Below, piece by piece: positions 26,955 through 34,873 of a DNA stretch of 40,508 nucleotides; the first letter of the stretch is position 1; each line of letters begins with the position of its first letter. The stretch comes from Lachnospiraceae bacterium (lineage in GTDB: Bacteria > Bacillota > Clostridia > Lachnospirales > Lachnospiraceae), in NCBI GenBank assembly GCA_021201665.1, contig JAJQEO010000108.1, positions 60,410-100,917 of the forward strand, in the 5' to 3' direction. The position numbers and the translations under genes are program-made. The notes under the pieces were generated by a model, which searched no databases, was not told the DNA's origin, and saw nothing but the letters and a program-made list of their open reading frames with translations.

Positions 26955-28145
26955 ATGTTTTCTGTCATAATGACCCAGATTATCAAAATGCTTCTGATCT
27001 TATTTGTCGGCATTCTCGTAAGCCGCCTGCACCTGATTGATGATCATGCCAATAAGGCTCTTGCCAACCTGCTTCTGCTGGTGGTGAATCCGATCGTCGC
27101 CATCACGGCGCTGCAGACGGACTACAGCCCGGATCTGGTGCGGGGGCTGCTGATCTCTTATGCGCTCGCCATTCTCACCCACCTGGTCATGATCCCGGTG
27201 TCCACGCTGCTGATTCGGAAACCCGCAGAAAAGCCAGATGCCGGACAGGTGCTTACTTCTAACAATACTCAGAAAGGCGCTTCCCCTGAAAATACTCGGG
27301 AAGGTGTTTCCTCTATTCGGAATGAGTCGGCCGTCCTATCCTGTGAAAAAGCAGAAGATAATTGCGCAGTCGAGCGGTTTGCTGTCATTTATTCCAACTG
27401 TGGTTTCATCGGAATTCCTCTGGTGCAGAGCATCCTCGGCAGCGAGGGCGTCCTGTACCTGACCGCCTATATGACCGTCTTTAACATTTTTTCCTGGACA
27501 CATGGGCTGGGACTGATGACGAAGAATGCGGCCGCCAATGAAAAACGTGCGAATTCCCACATTCATTCTCCTGCGAATGATGCGAAAAATAGTTCCGCGT
27601 CCAGCTCACAGGAGAATCCTGACCATGCGTCGAACCCACAGCGGACATCCGCACACGCGGCAGGCAGCTTCTCTGCTTCTGCCCGGACTCTGCTTCACCA
27701 TCTTTGTACGCCAATGATTCTCGCCAGTACGCTTGGTCTGGTGCTCTTTTTCCTGCAGATCAAGTTTCCGCCCATCCTCTCGGACACACTGGCTTATATC
27801 GGAAATATGAACACGCCGCTCGCCATGATCATCGCCGGCGTCTCGGTCTCACAGGTCAACATTCCGGCAATGCTGCGGGATCCCCGCATCTACCTGGTGT
27901 CCTTCGGAAAGCTGCTCCTCATGCCGGCGATTGTGTTTGTGATCCTTCTGCTCGTGCATGTGGATTCGACCGTGGCCTATACGATCCTGGTCGCTGCGGC
28001 CTGCCCCTGTGCCGCGACAGGCACGGCATTTGCCCTGAAGTATCACAAAAATTATGCCTATTCGTCAGAGCTGTACGCGTTCTCCACGCTCTGCTCCCTG
28101 ATCACGATTCCGGCCTTTTTGTATGTGGCTGAGCGGCTGCTGTGA
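26955..28145 (+). CDS. AEC-family (auxin efflux carrier-like) transporter with two loop inserts
   Basis: A 396-residue membrane protein with about ten membrane segments; relatives export or import organic acids such as malate. The first half has IIKMLLILFVGILVSRLHLIDDHANKALANLLLLVVNPIVAI and the second has the classic VLVAAACPCAATGTAFALKY repeat. The family is typically near 310 residues. The excess is in two soluble, Ser/Asn/Ala-rich stretches at residues 90-137 and 191-243, both placed in loops between membrane segments. Flanking membrane segments stay in frame. It follows truA after about 120 bp, with AAAGGA before its ATG. The substrate is unknown. Confidence 0.9.
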   Translation: MFSVIMTQIIKMLLILFVGILVSRLHLIDDHANKALANLLLLVVNPIVAITALQTDYSPDLVRGLLISYALAILTHLVMIPVSTLLIRKPAEKPDAGQVLTSNNTQKGASPENTREGVSSIRNESAVLSCEKAEDNCAVERFAVIYSNCGFIGIPLVQSILGSEGVLYLTAYMTVFNIFSWTHGLGLMTKNAAANEKRANSHIHSPANDAKNSSASSSQENPDHASNPQRTSAHAAGSFSASARTLLHHLCTPMILASTLGLVLFFLQIKFPPILSDTLAYIGNMNTPLAMIIAGVSVSQVNIPAMLRDPRIYLVSFGKLLLMPAIVFVILLLVHVDSTVAYTILVAAACPCAATGTAFALKYHKNYAYSSELYAFSTLCSLITIPAFLYVAERLL

Positions 28146-28155
28146 ATGCCTGCCA

Positions 28156-28410
28156 TTACTGCCGGATATAAATCCCCTGAGACTCGATAAATTCGTCCAG
28201 ATCCGCGATTGTATCCTCTGCCCAGGTCTCGCTGATTGTATGCCCCGATGCCGAGGCAGCCGCGCCGGAAGCTTCCTTTTCCTCTGTCGCTGCAATCTCC
28301 CTGGAAGATTCCTTTTCCTTTGTCGCTGCAGTCACTCCAGAAGCTTCCTTTTCCTCTGTCGAAACGGTGCTTTCCATTCCCTGCTGATTCTTTTTCTGTT
28401 CGTCTGCCAT
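28156..28410 (-). CDS. Small acidic protein with TEEKEASG repeats
   Basis: An 84-residue soluble protein. The middle contains three copies of a (T/A)EEKEASG-like unit. The C-terminus is SETWAEDTIADLDEFIESQGIYIRQ. AAAGGAG precedes the ATG at 28410; the longer frame to 28443 is unsupported. It lies convergent with the AEC gene and downstream of cysE. I recognise no family. Confidence 0.6.
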   Translation of the reverse strand: MADEQKKNQQGMESTVSTEEKEASGVTAATKEKESSREIAATEEKEASGAAASASGHTISETWAEDTIADLDEFIESQGIYIRQ

Positions 28411-28525
28411 TCGAATTTCTCCTTTACAGATCTGCGCTCGCAAAGCAAATGTGTATAATTGTCAGGCTCTCTTATGGAGCTGTAAACGAAAGCCGCGCAC
28501 TTGAAAAACGGTGCCGTTTTCATTA

Positions 28526-29527
28526 TTAAATATAGGAAGCCATATCGGTCGGGTCTTCTCCGCTGTCGGGAGCCATATCCGCCCTGTTTTTCCAGAAGCC
28601 TTCCTGCCCCAGCTCGGTCATGCTCACGCGGCCCTTGAACTGCAGCTCCGGGTTTTTGATGCTGACCCTGGTCCTCGGCGGGACGGAAGATGTGATAAAT
28701 GCGTTCGAGCCGATGATTGCCCCTGTCCCGATCACGGTCTCTCCGCCCAGGATGGATGCCCCTGAGTAGACTGTCACATCATCGCCCAGTGTCGGATGGC
28801 GTTTTTTATTGCGAAGGCTCTGCCCGCCTCTGGTCGAAAGCGCGCCCAGCGTCACGCCCTGATAAATCTTTACACGGTCGCCGATCACGGTCGTCTCGCC
28901 GACTACAACACCCGTGCCGTGGTCGATAAAGAAATATTTTCCGATCGTGGCGCCCGGATGGATGTCGATACCGGTCAGATTGTGCGCATACTCTGTCATC
29001 ATGCGCGGGATGAGCGGAACCTTTCTCTTGTGCAGCTCGTGGGCAATGCGGTTGACCGTGATCGCAAATACGCCCGGATAGGAAAGGATGACTTCGTCCG
29101 TATTATATGCGGCCGGGTCGCCGTCATAAGCCGCCTGCACATCCGTCTCCAGGATCGCGCGCAGTGCCGGTATCGTCTTTAAAAAATCGCCGACAATCTG
29201 CCCTGCCTGCTCATTTGCCTCCGCCGTATCCTGCGGCGCCGCGCTCTCCGAGTGGAACAGCGCCCTGGCCACCTGTTTTCTGAGGCGGTACTGGACATCC
29301 TCCAGAAGCTCCCCCACATGGTAGCTGATCGCGTCGCGGTTCAGATTTTTCATCTCCAGAAATCCGGGGAACAAAAGGCAGCGGATTTCCTCGAGTATGT
29401 CGATAATCTCTGCCCGGTTCAGCCGGTTTCCTTTATCAATGCTGCATGTCCCGGGGTATTTCTGGTAGCTCTCCAGAATCTCCCCGACCAGATTATTCAT
29501 TTCCTGTCGTTCGAAAACAGCGTCCAT
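28526..29527 (-). CDS. cysE: Serine O-acetyltransferase (EpsC-like, long form)
   Basis: A 333-residue enzyme that makes O-acetylserine from serine and acetyl-CoA, the first step to cysteine. The helical N-terminal domain runs to about 190, followed by a left-handed beta helix of hexapeptides (IHPGATIGKYFFIDHGTGVVVGETTVIG, then VKIYQGVTLGALS and GDDVTVYSGASILGGETVIG). The catalytic His residues fit HPGATIG and DHGTG. Length fits the longer EpsC type of anaerobes. GGGGGAAGG lies upstream of the ATG at 29527. The zinc-ribbon gene ends about 55 bp upstream, so the two may be cotranscribed. Confidence 0.94.
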   Translation of the reverse strand: MDAVFERQEMNNLVGEILESYQKYPGTCSIDKGNRLNRAEIIDILEEIRCLLFPGFLEMKNLNRDAISYHVGELLEDVQYRLRKQVARALFHSESAAPQDTAEANEQAGQIVGDFLKTIPALRAILETDVQAAYDGDPAAYNTDEVILSYPGVFAITVNRIAHELHKRKVPLIPRMMTEYAHNLTGIDIHPGATIGKYFFIDHGTGVVVGETTVIGDRVKIYQGVTLGALSTRGGQSLRNKKRHPTLGDDVTVYSGASILGGETVIGTGAIIGSNAFITSSVPPRTRVSIKNPELQFKGRVSMTELGQEGFWKNRADMAPDSGEDPTDMASYI

Positions 29528-29582
29528 AATTGATTCCTTCCCCCGCGCTGTATGGGCGCGAAGCGTTTCCTTCGTTTTATTT

Positions 29583-30515
29583 TTATGCTTCCTCCGGATT
29601 TTGCGTGTCCCCGGATCCCTCATCAGATTCCGGCGTGGGTTCCGCCAGATTCTCAGTTTCCGTTACCGGTTCCGTCGTTTTCTCGATCTCCTCCGCAGAT
29701 CCCACTGGCTCCACGATCTCCTCTACGGTTTCCGCTGGTTCCCCACTCTCCGGCGCGGTTTCGGATTCCGCTGGCTCTCCAATCTCCTCTGAATAACAGG
29801 AATCTTCCTGCTCTATATCATCCGCCGCATTTTCCTCGGTCGGTTTTTCGTCCTGCGGTGCTTCCGGCGTGGGTTCCTGCGGCTCGTCTGGCACAGCTTC
29901 TGCTTTTGGTGCGTCTTCTGCTTCTGGCGCGGCTTCTGCTCCTGGCGCAGCTTCCGCCTCCTGCGCGGCTTCCGCTTCCTGCGCAGCTTCTGCTTCCTGT
30001 GTGACTTCTGTCTCCGGCGCAGCTTCTGCTTCTGGCGCGAATTCTGCTTCCGGCGCAGCTTCTGCTTCCTCCGCTGCCGACTCTTCCTTCTGCTCCCCGG
30101 TCAGTGGATCATCCGTAAACGAAATTTTCTCCGGCTCCTCACCCTCGATTGTGATAACCTCCGGCATTTTACAGCCGCAGTTGGAACAGAACCGCTCGGT
30201 GATGCCGACCTCCATCCGACAGTTCGGACAGAGAGCCACCCCCTTTGCCATGCGGATATTTCCCCGCAGCTCTTCTATCGTGTCAAATGCCACCTTCAGT
30301 GAGTGAAATTCCGCCTCAAAGCCTTCCGGCGGAGTCTCTCTGTTTTCATCATACAGCTTCTTGCCAAGCTCCGTATAAATCGCTTCAATCCGTTTTTTCT
30401 CTGCGGAAATCTGTGAGCGGTACTGCCTGACCTCCGTCACCTTCTGCACCTCAGTCATCGTGTCCTTGCCAAGACTTTTTATTCTCGATGTAATATTTTC
30501 AAAATCCATATTCAT
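29583..30515 (-). CDS. Zinc-ribbon protein with long acidic repetitive tail
   Basis: A 310-residue soluble protein. Residues 1-88 are probably alpha-helical (ITSRIKSLGKDTMTEVQKVTEV ... AEKKRIEAIYTELGKKLYDEN). Then a zinc ribbon CPNC (96-99) ... CSNCGC (110-115). Residues 121-310 are almost all Glu, Ala, Pro and Thr, with units such as EAEAAPEAE and EPAE. The N-terminal part resembles the many zinc-ribbon proteins of Clostridia with no known function. GGAGGAACGG precedes the ATG at 30515. The tail is repeat-born and likely disordered. Confidence 0.75.
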   Translation of the reverse strand: MNMDFENITSRIKSLGKDTMTEVQKVTEVRQYRSQISAEKKRIEAIYTELGKKLYDENRETPPEGFEAEFHSLKVAFDTIEELRGNIRMAKGVALCPNCRMEVGITERFCSNCGCKMPEVITIEGEEPEKISFTDDPLTGEQKEESAAEEAEAAPEAEFAPEAEAAPETEVTQEAEAAQEAEAAQEAEAAPGAEAAPEAEDAPKAEAVPDEPQEPTPEAPQDEKPTEENAADDIEQEDSCYSEEIGEPAESETAPESGEPAETVEEIVEPVGSAEEIEKTTEPVTETENLAEPTPESDEGSGDTQNPEEA

Positions 30516-30888
30516 TTTTCCGTTCCTCCATTCTTCCATGACGGGCTGCGCCGAGACTTTTATGGTCTGCGGTTCGCACGGCAGACAGCGCAAAATGCAT
30601 ACGTCAGTTGTCCCTGCCCGGCTCAAAGTTCTCGATTTGCTTCGCGTATCGGAACAGAACGCGTATGAAAAAACAGCCCTTTTCTGTCATAAGGTTTTTG
30701 CTAAACCAGTTATAACAGAAAAAGGCTGTTTAGACAAGTGCCAGTTAGCTAAATCCTGAGTTAACTATGTCGGCGAGCTTCGGATTGCACCGTGTTGCTG
30801 ATTGCAGTGAGCTTCGGATTGCACTGTGCTGCTGCTTGCAGTGAGCTTCGGATTGCACTGTGCTGCTGCTTGCAGTGAGCTTCGGATT
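30516..30888. other. Intergenic region with inverted repeat and 34-bp repeats
   Basis: 373 bp containing the hairpin at 30671-30731 and the tandem array at 30775-30888. No gene is supported. Confidence 0.5.
30671..30731. terminator. Long hairpin, probable bidirectional terminator
   Basis: AAACAGCCCTTTTCTGT (30671-30687) pairs with ACAGAAAAAGGCTGTTT (30715-30731), 16 of 17 positions, around a loop that itself has partial pairing. A- and T-runs flank the stem. Confidence 0.65.
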
Positions 30889-30900
30889 TTACTGTGCTTT
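30775..30900. repeat. 34-bp tandem repeat running over the trpZ-like stop codon
   Basis: Full copies start at 30775, 30809 and 30843, and a partial fourth at 30877. The partial copy contains the stop codon of the ABC ATPase (30889-30891), so the repeat appears to have grown from the 3' end of that gene. Confidence 0.9.
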
Positions 30901-31695
30901 GGAAAACAGGATCCGGTCGTTGTCCAGCTCTTTGCCGGCGCCTGCGCGGAATTTTTCGAGCAGGCCGTCCACTGTCAGGCCGGCACGCTCTTCCCCGCTG
31001 ATGTCCAGCACTATGCGCCCGTCGTCCATCATCAGGGTGCGGTTGCCCATGTCAAGGGCAGAGTGCATATTGTGGGTGATCATCAGGCAAGCGAGGTGAT
31101 TTTCCTCCACGACACGCTTTGTGAGCGCGATGACCTTGTCCGCCGTGGCCGGGTCGAGTGCCGCCGTGTGTTCGTCCAGAAGAAGGATTTTGGGCGGAAC
31201 AAGGGTGGCCATCAGAAGCGTCAGTGCCTGGCGCTGGCCGCCGGAAAGGAGACCGACCGGCTGTTTCATGCGGTCTTCGAGCCCCATATCAAGCAGGGCA
31301 AGCCGTTCACGGAACATTTTCCGCTCGGCGGCAGTAATTCTGGAAAAGACGGCTTTCTTCTTCGCCACACGCAGATAGGCGAGCGCCAGATTTTCCTCGA
31401 TGGTCATGTGCGGGGCGGTTCCCTTCATCGGATCCTGAAACAGGCGGCCGATGTCGACCGCGCGCTTGTACTCCGGCACATAGGTAATATCGCGGTCGTC
31501 CAGGTAAACATGCCCTTCATCCGGGAAGAAGCTTCCGCCGATACAATTGAAAAGGGTCGATTTCCCGGCGCCATTGCTGCCGATGATCGTCGCGAAGTCG
31601 CCGTCGTTGACGGTCAGGCTCACGTCGGCAAGAGCCGTTTTTTCATTGACGGTGCCGGGGTTGAAGACTTTTTTCACGTTCGTTATTTTCAGCAT
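30889..31695 (-). CDS. trpZ: ABC transporter ATPase, TrpZ-like
   Basis: A 268-residue ATPase. Walker A is GSNGAGKSTLF (39-49), the signature LSGGQRQALTL (150-160), and Walker B PKILLLDEHTAALD (168-181). DEHTAALDP and the context match the ATPase of the binding-protein-dependent system COG1101. The operon carries a tryptophan-type T-box in front, so the substrate is likely tryptophan or a precursor. It is the last gene in the operon and its stop lies in a tandem repeat. The trpXYZ name follows the T-box literature on Gram-positive bacteria and is an inference here. Confidence 0.9.
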   Translation of the reverse strand: MLKITNVKKVFNPGTVNEKTALADVSLTVNDGDFATIIGSNGAGKSTLFNCIGGSFFPDEGHVYLDDRDITYVPEYKRAVDIGRLFQDPMKGTAPHMTIEENLALAYLRVAKKKAVFSRITAAERKMFRERLALLDMGLEDRMKQPVGLLSGGQRQALTLLMATLVPPKILLLDEHTAALDPATADKVIALTKRVVEENHLACLMITHNMHSALDMGNRTLMMDDGRIVLDISGEERAGLTVDGLLEKFRAGAGKELDNDRILFSKAQ

Positions 31696-31822
31696 GAGCG
31701 CTCACCTCCATTTCCCACTGGAGCTGTCGTGACGAAAATCCGCCAGAGTTTTCTCCAGGCGGGAATCCGGCATACTTGCTTCTTCCCATATCCGTTTATC
31801 GCAGAGATCTGCATTTCTTCTT
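31696..31822. other. Spacer with small hairpin between trpY- and trpZ-like genes
   Basis: CCGCC/GGCGG flanks a TGGAG-AAAA-CTCT loop region at 31750-31775. It could reduce read-through; no gene is seen. Confidence 0.4.
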
Positions 31823-32752
31823 TCACGACCGGCTCCCTCCCTTCTCCGGTGCTGAGTTCGCGATCTTCCGCTTCTGGAGCGCGACCCGCTCTTTCAGGTA
31901 CGGAGCGGCAATGGCGATGGCCACGATAATCGCGGATACCAGCTTCATCGCTTCCGCCGGTACGTGAAGCCGCAGGGCAATCGCGATGACAAAGCGGTAG
32001 ACGCAGCTGCCGACAAGAACGCCGACGATCCGCCGCGGGATGGAACGTTTTCCAAGCAATGTTTCACCGATGATCAGGCTCGCAAGGGCGATGGTCACCA
32101 TGCCGGTGCCCATGTTGATATCACAGGATTTCTGGTACTGTCCGATCAGGCAGCCGGAAAGTGCCGTCAGAGATCCGGAGATGCACAGGCCGACTGTTAC
32201 CGTGAATCCCGGATTGATGCTGGAAGCGCGCACCATGTCTTCATTGTCGCCGGTCGCGCGGATGGAAAGGCCAAGCCGCGTCCCCAGAAACCACCCGAGA
32301 ATCAGGCAGATAACCAGCACAATGATCGCCGATACGATCAGCTTATACCAGGTGGCCCCGAAGAAATCCTTGCACAGGCTGTAGATGGTATCTTTTTTGA
32401 AAATCGAAAGATTCGAGGAAAAACCCATAACGGCCAGATTGACCGTGTAAAGTCCTGTATTTACGATAATTCCGGAAAGAATGGGCTCCACTCCCAGCCG
32501 GGTCTGCAGGGAAGCCATGATAAAACCGGAACAGACGCCCGCCGCCATGGCCGCTACCAGCGCCAGGATCGGATGCCCCATGATGGCCACCTGCGCGCCG
32601 ACGGCGCAGCCCAGAGTAAAGCAGCCGTCCGTAGAAAGATCCGCGATATTTAAGATAGAGTAGCTTAGAAACAGAGCCAGCGCGATCAGCCCGTAGATGA
32701 TTCCCAGCTCCAGCGCATTCGTCACTACCGAGAGCGTAATAATTGAACTCAT
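31823..32752 (-). CDS. trpY: ABC transporter permease, TrpY-like
   Basis: A 309-residue membrane protein with about eight membrane segments, of the branched-chain-amino-acid-permease superfamily (BPD_transp_2). It shows the characteristic LSYSILNIADLSTDGCFTLGCAVGAQ and the Gly-rich middle SGIIVNTGLYTVNLAVMGFSSNLSIFKKDTIY. It sits between the binding protein and ATPase genes of the same operon. Confidence 0.9.
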   Translation of the reverse strand: MSSIITLSVVTNALELGIIYGLIALALFLSYSILNIADLSTDGCFTLGCAVGAQVAIMGHPILALVAAMAAGVCSGFIMASLQTRLGVEPILSGIIVNTGLYTVNLAVMGFSSNLSIFKKDTIYSLCKDFFGATWYKLIVSAIIVLVICLILGWFLGTRLGLSIRATGDNEDMVRASSINPGFTVTVGLCISGSLTALSGCLIGQYQKSCDINMGTGMVTIALASLIIGETLLGKRSIPRRIVGVLVGSCVYRFVIAIALRLHVPAEAMKLVSAIIVAIAIAAPYLKERVALQKRKIANSAPEKGGSRS

Positions 32753-33126
32753 GAAAATATTAATTCCTTTCTCTAACAGACCCGAAAACCTTTTCCGTTA
32801 CCATTGCGTTGTGAACTACCCATTGTCCAAAGCCAATGGGATTGCGGTCGACTTATTTCAACCTTAGCCGCGCGGCAGACGCGTGGTCGAATTGCGAACA
32901 GTAACCCTCTTGCAGCTCTATCCTCTAAGAGCAAAATGATATTCAAAAAAACAGACAATTATAATAAGACAGCAGCCCGCCTGGGGATTTTGTGTCTGTC
33001 CCAGGCGAGCTTTCTTTTTTCTGTATCAATTCGGCTGCTGTCTGCCATTCCCTGCGCATTCCACACCAGGCGTCCCGCTTCGCTCCTGTCAGAATAAAAC
33101 AGAAGTACTATTTTCAGCCACCGGCA
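32753..33126. other. Structured intra-operon spacer
   Basis: 374 bp between the trpX- and trpY-like genes, unusually long for an operon. It holds a CCATTG/CAATGG hairpin (32820-32839), a CGCG-rich hairpin (near 32868-32884) and a strong stem at 32974-33012. No gene is supported. Confidence 0.5.
32974..33021 (+). terminator. Strong hairpin with T-tract on plus strand
   Basis: AGCCCGCCTGGGG pairs with CCCAGGCGAGCT, followed by TTCTTTTTT on the plus strand. No rightward gene precedes it, so its role may be to stop antisense reading or to act as a leaky minus-strand barrier inside the trp operon. Confidence 0.6.
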
Positions 33127-34140
33127 TCACTCCATGCTCTCAGCCGTTACAACCTCTACAATCTGCGTCGCCACTTCTTCAAATCCGCTGTAGTCAATGC
33201 CGAGCGCTTCCGCTGTCTCGGTATTCACGGTGACGATACCATTGTCAAACGTGACAACCGCGGTCTCCGCCGGGTCAGCGCCCTGCAGGATCGAAACAGC
33301 CAGGTCAGCGGTCTCTGTCCCGAGCAGCTCATAATCTACGCCATAGCCGACGAACGCACCGTTTACCGCGAAGGAATCCGCGCCGGTGTAGTGCGGGATG
33401 CCTGCCTCGATCAGCGTCTCATAGATGGAAAGCTCCGCGGACATTACCGTATTGTCGGTCGGAGTGAAGATCGCCTCTACACCGTCCGCGATCAGTGACT
33501 CAACTGCCTGCTGAATTTCCGCAGTGCTGGTGCCGGTTGCTTCATAATATTCAATACCTTTCTCATCCAGATATGCCTTTGCGTCCGCAATCGGCTGCTC
33601 CGAAGAATCCTCAGACAGGCTGTACAGAAGACCTACCTTGGAAAGATCTGGATTTGCGATAAACATCAGATCGAGGATCGCCTCTGTATTGAGCGCGTCA
33701 CTGGTTCCCGTAATATTTCCGCCCGGCTCCTCCATCGAGTCAACCAGCTCAGAGCCTACCGGATCAGACACCGCCGCGAACACGATCGGGATATCCTTGC
33801 CCGAATCCTCGATCTCTTCCTGCAAAATGCTCACCGGCATCGTGGCGATCGGGATAACGATATCAACGTCATCGTCATTCACCAGCTGAGATGCCTGCTG
33901 CATCATCGTGGATGAATCCGCATTGCCGCTGTAAACATAGCCTTCATAGACATAAGTGTCTTCGCCTTCCTCCGAAAGCGCGTCCAGCTCCGCGAGAATC
34001 GCGTCCTCAATCTGGTCCAGAGAAGCGTGATCCATAAGCTTCAGAATACCTACCTTGTACTCCTCCGCCATCGCTGTGCCTGACACCGTCATGGCTGCCA
34101 TTGTTGCCGCAAGTGCGCATACTGCTAATTTCTTTTTCAT
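33127..34140 (-). CDS. trpX: ABC transporter substrate-binding protein, TrpX-like
   Basis: A 337-residue exported binding protein of the COG2984 type (ABC_sub_bind). Marks are YKVGILKLMDHASLDQIEDAI, DIVIPIATMPVSILQ, IPIVFAAVSDPVGSELV, ANPDLSKVGLLYS and FTPTDNTVMSA. The signal sequence is MKKKLAVCALAATMAAMTVSG and ends near AMAEE; there is no lipobox Cys, though most Gram-positive relatives are lipoproteins. AAAGGAG precedes the ATG at 34140. First gene of the operon, 313 bp after a tryptophan-type T-box terminator. Confidence 0.9.
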   Translation of the reverse strand: MKKKLAVCALAATMAAMTVSGTAMAEEYKVGILKLMDHASLDQIEDAILAELDALSEEGEDTYVYEGYVYSGNADSSTMMQQASQLVNDDDVDIVIPIATMPVSILQEEIEDSGKDIPIVFAAVSDPVGSELVDSMEEPGGNITGTSDALNTEAILDLMFIANPDLSKVGLLYSLSEDSSEQPIADAKAYLDEKGIEYYEATGTSTAEIQQAVESLIADGVEAIFTPTDNTVMSAELSIYETLIEAGIPHYTGADSFAVNGAFVGYGVDYELLGTETADLAVSILQGADPAETAVVTFDNGIVTVNTETAEALGIDYSGFEEVATQIVEVVTAESME

Positions 34141-34180
34141 TTTTTTAGCTCCTTTCATAGTGAAAATTTACATTGTATCT

Positions 34181-34270
34181 CTACACCGGTACCACGCTGC
34201 CCGCGTACGGAAGCACGTACACCGTTTTCCCGGTGAAGTCGATCTTACTAAACAAAACGCTGTTTTTCAT
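34181..34270 (-). CDS. Possible 29-residue ORF, flavodoxin-like scrap
   Basis: ATG at 34270, stop at 34181. The product contains KIDFTGKTVYVLPYAGS, which recalls the DFSGKTI.PF block of flavodoxins. No ribosome site is seen. It is either a gene remnant or chance. It lies between the T-box and the trpX-like gene. Confidence 0.2.
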   Translation of the reverse strand: MKNSVLFSKIDFTGKTVYVLPYAGSVVPV

Positions 34271-34330
34271 TTCACAATCTTAGTATAGGAGGAATCATCA
34301 ATCGAGTAGGGAGCTTGTCCCCTACTCGTC

Positions 34331-34449
34331 GCGCCGGCCGCGTATGGCATAAGCCATAAAACTCCCTCGCCGGGTAATGTCCACAATCGGAGATTGTGGA
34401 CGCGGGCATCCCACGCTTCGCATGGGATATGCCTTACGCGGCCGTGCGC
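34331..34449. repeat. Structured palindromic element, copy 2
   Basis: A perfect 10-bp outer pair (CGGCCGCGTA at 34335-34344 with TACGCGGCCG at 34435-34444) encloses three hairpins: TATGGC/GCCATA (34343-34358), GTCCACAATC/GATTGTGGAC (34379-34401, three-base loop) and GGCATCCCA/TGGGATATGCC (34405-34433). Its core matches the element near 17210-17258. It lies in the transcribed leader between the T-box and trpX. Confidence 0.8.
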
Positions 34450-34452
34450 ATA

Positions 34453-34740
34453 TAAAAAAACTGCCCTTACTTTACCATAAGGACAGATTTTTCTGCGGTA
34501 CCACCTTATTTGCCGTCCTGCCTGTCTGTGAACCCTCCTGTCAGTACTTTCACAGAAAACAAAAGACAACCACTCAGCGAAATGCGTACATTTCCAGTCC
34601 TTAACGCGGACAAACGTCTCAGCTACTGGCTGCACAATTGCAATATATGGTGTGCAGTGTTCGCCTCGCCCTCCGTGACCCATTTGCAGGCTGCTTACTG
34701 TGGGCATCCCAGCACCACCCACTCTCTGTGAGCGCATCTC
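34453..34740 (-). ncRNA. T-box riboswitch, tryptophan specifier
   Basis: On the minus strand the conserved T-box AAGGTGGTACCGCAG lies at 34507-34493. It is followed by a terminator: CTGTCCTTA pairs with TAAGGGCAG, then seven T (34486-34454). Stem I is closed by GAGATGCG (34740-34733) and CGCATTTC (34586-34579). The specifier position just inside the 3' side reads GAC-TGG-AAA, with TGG at 34596-34594, the tryptophan codon. Uncharged tRNA-Trp should bind and prevent termination, raising expression of the downstream ABC transporter. Confidence 0.93.
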
Positions 34741-34837
34741 CTGTTTGACCTTCACTTCATCGGTTTGGCATCTGAAATTGGTGTTTGTTTCTTAATAAAC
34801 AGCGTATCTAAAGTTACGCAGGTTTCCTTTAGAAATC

Positions 34838-34866
34838 ATTTTGGCACAGAGAGGCAGATTTGTCAA
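34838..34866 (-). promoter_or_regulatory. Promoter of the T-box/trp transporter operon
   Basis: Reading leftward, TTGACA (34866-34861) and CAAAAT (34843-34838) are 17 bp apart. It lies just past the stop of the aquaporin remnant. Confidence 0.65.
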
Positions 34867-34873
34867 GTCAAAA

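Noticed and set aside
30775..30900. CRISPR array
   Set aside because: Head-to-tail copies without spacers, so a minisatellite.
30826..31929. 367-residue rightward frame opposite the trpZ-like ATPase
   Set aside because: The minus strand carries full ABC ATPase motifs; the plus frame has no recognisable domain.
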